From assembly GCA_949747725.1 (NCBI GenBank), contig CATKFJ010000136.1:1-9657 (forward strand): a DNA stretch of 9,657 nucleotides, written 5' to 3'. Of this stretch, positions 7,591 to 9,657 are shown one piece after another. The notes beneath the pieces are model-generated. The model made no database searches and was not told where the DNA came from. It was given only the letters and a program-made list of their open reading frames with translations. The stretch comes from an uncultured bacterium (GTDB lineage Bacteria; Bacillota; Clostridia; Christensenellales; Pumilibacteraceae). The position numbers and the translations under genes are program-made. The stretch's first letter is position 1. Each line of letters opens with the position of its first letter.

Positions 7591-7595
7591 AAATA

Positions 7596-8495
7596 GTGAA
7601 TAACATCATTGTAAGAATACGAGGCGGACTCGGCAATCAGCTTTTTCAGTATGCGTATGCGGTAGCTTTGCAAAAGGTCAATCCCGAATACAAAATCATT
7701 TTGGACGCAAAGGAGTTCGGCAATTATTATTGGCCGTTTCAGCTTGACGAATATGACTTGAAGAATACGGAAATATATTACGATAAAAAGTTTAAGTGCG
7801 ATTTTTCTATGAAGAAATTTCATGTGTATCAATACGTTTACGGCTTGATAAAAAAGCGTACTTACAATACATCGGAACGGCTTATAAGAAAGGGAAAGCT
7901 GTATACCGGCACGTTCAGCCCCGAAATCAGAAAATACGACGGACGTGATATTTTTCTGTACGGATATTTTCAGGACGCGGCGCTTTTAGAGCCTATACGC
8001 GCCGAGCTTGCGCAAATTATAAAATTAAACGATCTGCGCGAACATGTTGCGGAATATGCCGAAAAAATAGGCCCGAATGCCGTAGCGATTTCGGTCCGTG
8101 TGGCACGGCAGGAGGAAATAGATAACGGCGAGAAATTCGTATACGACGGCGCCGAATACTACAATAAGTGTCTTAACGATATCAAGCAAAAGCGCGGCGA
8201 AGTGCAGCCCGTAGTATTTTCCAATAATGTGGAGAAAATAAAGCAAGAAGGCTGGTTCGACGATCTCGGACGGGATATTTTATATATCGAGGACTGTTCG
8301 GCAACGGAACAGTTGGAATTGATGAATCGTTGTCGTGATTTTATTTTGGCGAACAGCACGTTTTCTTGGTGGGGCGCGTTTTTGGGCGCGTCGGGAAAGG
8401 ACAGTATTGTTATCGCGCCGCGGATTTGGTACGAGGGCGATGATATAGACGATACCAAATTGCGGTTTGACGGCTTGATCGTAGCCGATATGTAA
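7596..8495 (+). CDS. GT11-family glycosyltransferase (alpha-1,2-fucosyltransferase-like)
   Basis: This is a GT11-type enzyme (299 residues from the GTG at 7596), usually an alpha-1,2-fucosyltransferase using GDP-L-fucose and adding a terminal or branch sugar in the cytoplasm. The N-terminal signature IIVRIRGGLGNQLFQYAYA (residues 4-22) is unmistakable, and the C-terminal motif ANSTFSWWGAFLG (252-264) with the preceding EDCSATEQLELMNRC is also typical. Motif I, normally HxRRxD after a VSI strand, here reads AISVRVARQEE (164-174): only R168 matches, with S166 for His, V169 for the second Arg and R171 for Asp. Donor use or activity may therefore differ. No GDP-fucose synthesis genes (gmd, fcl) are in the window. 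The start is chosen from AAGGAG at 7585-7590; the longer ATG at 7524 would overlap rfbD. Another deoxysugar as donor is possible. Confidence 0.85.
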   Translation: MNNIIVRIRGGLGNQLFQYAYAVALQKVNPEYKIILDAKEFGNYYWPFQLDEYDLKNTEIYYDKKFKCDFSMKKFHVYQYVYGLIKKRTYNTSERLIRKGKLYTGTFSPEIRKYDGRDIFLYGYFQDAALLEPIRAELAQIIKLNDLREHVAEYAEKIGPNAVAISVRVARQEEIDNGEKFVYDGAEYYNKCLNDIKQKRGEVQPVVFSNNVEKIKQEGWFDDLGRDILYIEDCSATEQLELMNRCRDFILANSTFSWWGAFLGASGKDSIVIAPRIWYEGDDIDDTKLRFDGLIVADM

Positions 8496-8500
8496 AACTT

Positions 8501-8507
8501 AAGAGGA
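8501..8507 (+). promoter_or_regulatory. Shine-Dalgarno AAGAGGA for the last gene
   Basis: AAGAGGA ends 7 bases before the ATG at 8515 and supports that start. No promoter-like sequence is evident in the 19-base gap after the GT11 stop, so the gene probably belongs to the same transcript. Confidence 0.6.
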
Positions 8508-8514
8508 CACATTT

Positions 8515-9657
8515 ATGAAAGCAATTATTTTGAATTCGGGAATGGGAACAAGAATGGGCGTTCTTACGAGCAACAGCCCGAAATGTATGACCGAGATATC
8601 GGCAAGCGAAACTATTTTGTCACGTCAGCTTAAGGCGTTGATCGACGTAGGCATAAGAGATGCTGTCATTACTACGGGTTATTTTGACGAAGTATTGAGA
8701 AAGTATGTGGAAAGTTTGGAACTGCCGCTCGATGTGACGTTTGTTAAGAACGACAAATACGAAACTACGAACTATATATATTCGATTTATCTTGCGCGTA
8801 AGTATTTAGACGATGACGTTTTGTTGATGCACGGCGATTTGGTATTCGAAAACAGCGTTATCGATGATCTTGTTGCGAGTACATCGAGTTGCATGGCGGT
8901 ATCGAGTACGGCTCCGCTTCCGCAAAAGGATTTTAAGGCGGTGATAAAAGGCGGACGGATAATAAAGGTGTCGGTTGACGAATTCGAAAAAGCTTGCGCG
9001 GCACAGCCTTTGTATAAGCTCGATAAAAAGACATGGAAGTCGTGGCTCGGAAAAATCACCGAGTTTTGCGAAAACGGAAAAACCGACGTTTATGCCGAAA
9101 ACGCGTTTAACGAGATCTCGAATAAATGCGAGATCGTGCCTCTTGACGTCGGGGACAGACTGTGCGCCGAGATAGATACGCCAAACGATCTCGAAACGGT
9201 CGCGAATAAACTCGACGAAATCAATAAGCGCAAAGTCTATATGTGTTTTTCGTCGGATATATTGCACGGCGGACATATTTCCATCATGAAAAAAGCGGCG
9301 CGCCTCGGCAAGCTCATCGTCGGAGTGATGACAGACGAAGCCGTGGCGAGCTATAAGCGTTTTCCGCTGTTGCCGTTTGAGGAACGGCGGCCGCTTTTTG
9401 CGAATTTATCATGCGTGTATAAGACCGTCGAGCAATCGGAACTAAGTTATAAGAACAATCTTTTAAAATATAAACCCGATTATGTAGTCCACGGTGACGA
9501 TTGGATAGAGGGCTTTCAAAAGCCTGTGCGCGACGAGGTAGTAAAAATACTCGCGAGTTACGGCGGTAAGCTGGTTGAATTCCCTTATGCGAACAGCGCA
9601 CAACTAAAGAGTATAGAAGAGCGTGTTCGTACCGAATTGTCGTTGCCGGACATGCGC
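8515..9657 (+). CDS. Nucleotidyltransferase-cytidylyltransferase fusion, probable N-terminal part of phosphoenolpyruvate mutase (3' end missing)
   Basis: The reading frame is open from the ATG at 8515 to the window end (381 codons, no stop). Residues 1-235 form a MobA/LicC/PntC-like nucleotidyltransferase domain: LNSGMGTRMG (6-15), PKCM with K23, the metal-binding D108 in MHGDLVFE, and D221 in EIDTPNDLE. Such domains load CMP onto phosphocholine or 2-aminoethylphosphonate. Residues 240-365 form a second, cytidylyltransferase-fold domain: HGGH at 251-254, GVMTDEAVASYKR (270-282), VHGDDW (325-330) and YGGKLVEFPY (349-358). This second domain and the tail ELSLPDMR match, from memory, the region before the catalytic barrel in fused phosphoenolpyruvate mutases (AepX), which make phosphonopyruvate. 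The usual GISSTK-type CTP motif after the last strand is replaced by ANSAQLK (359-365). The mutase itself lies beyond the window and is predicted, not seen. A two-domain phosphocholine-type activation enzyme is the alternative. This end has the highest GC seen (36 of 60 for bases 9301-9360). Confidence 0.8.
   Translation, partial: MKAIILNSGMGTRMGVLTSNSPKCMTEISASETILSRQLKALIDVGIRDAVITTGYFDEVLRKYVESLELPLDVTFVKNDKYETTNYIYSIYLARKYLDDDVLLMHGDLVFENSVIDDLVASTSSCMAVSSTAPLPQKDFKAVIKGGRIIKVSVDEFEKACAAQPLYKLDKKTWKSWLGKITEFCENGKTDVYAENAFNEISNKCEIVPLDVGDRLCAEIDTPNDLETVANKLDEINKRKVYMCFSSDILHGGHISIMKKAARLGKLIVGVMTDEAVASYKRFPLLPFEERRPLFANLSCVYKTVEQSELSYKNNLLKYKPDYVVHGDDWIEGFQKPVRDEVVKILASYGGKLVEFPYANSAQLKSIEERVRTELSLPDMR

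Noticed and set aside
7524..7595. A longer N-terminus for the GT11 enzyme from the ATG at 7524
   Set aside because: It would overlap rfbD by 55 bases, adds residues outside the GT11 family pattern, and the AAGGAG at 7585-7590 points to the GTG at 7596.
8806..9276. Reverse-strand reading frame of 156 codons opposite the last gene
   Set aside because: It is a shadow of the fused nucleotidyltransferase gene, whose forward frame has clear motifs throughout.

Overview
The window is the inside of a surface-polysaccharide biosynthesis operon. All ten genes lie on the + strand, most of them overlapping or separated by about 20 bases, and both end genes run off the window. Good Shine-Dalgarno sequences (AAGGAG, GGAGG, GAGG), the rfbA-rfbC-rfbB-rfbD order, ATG/GTG starts and moderate to low GC suggest a Bacillota bacterium, probably an uncultured Clostridia-type gut lineage. 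This placement is inference from style, not from a marker gene.

Left part (1-2556): an AT-rich block with the end of a GT4 glycosyltransferase, an extended SDR sugar-nucleotide epimerase/dehydratase, and a GT2 glycosyltransferase. Middle (2612-4246): a Wzx-type flippase with an unusual acidic tail of about 72 residues. Then 4243-7578: the complete four-gene dTDP-L-rhamnose pathway (rfbA, rfbC, rfbB, rfbD). Right part: a GT11 (fucosyltransferase-type) glycosyltransferase (7596-8495), and from 8515 to the window end a large open reading frame holding a PntC/LicC-like nucleotidyltransferase domain followed by a second cytidylyltransferase-fold domain. That second domain closely resembles the one found N-terminal to phosphoenolpyruvate mutases. 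The part beyond the window probably encodes the mutase, so the operon likely makes a rhamnose-containing glycan decorated with a phosphonate such as 2-aminoethylphosphonate.

As a system: the Rfb enzymes make dTDP-L-rhamnose, the GT4, GT2 and GT11 enzymes assemble a repeat unit on a lipid carrier, the flippase exports it, and the last gene supplies an activated phosphonate head group for decoration.

The most notable observations are: (1) rfbA carries an in-frame TAA 22 sense codons before its natural end, because the bases after the stop still encode a canonical RmlA C-terminus that ends in an ATGA overlap with rfbC; (2) the two-nucleotidyltransferase fusion, whose second domain keeps HxGH but seems to have lost the C-terminal CTP-binding signature; (3) a GT11 enzyme with a degenerate HxRRxD motif; (4) the acidic flippase tail; (5) a composition step near 2.6 kb, with an inverted repeat at the junction. 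No RNA genes, CRISPR arrays, insertion sequences or convincing promoters or terminators were seen, and no stretch over 300 bases lacks a gene.
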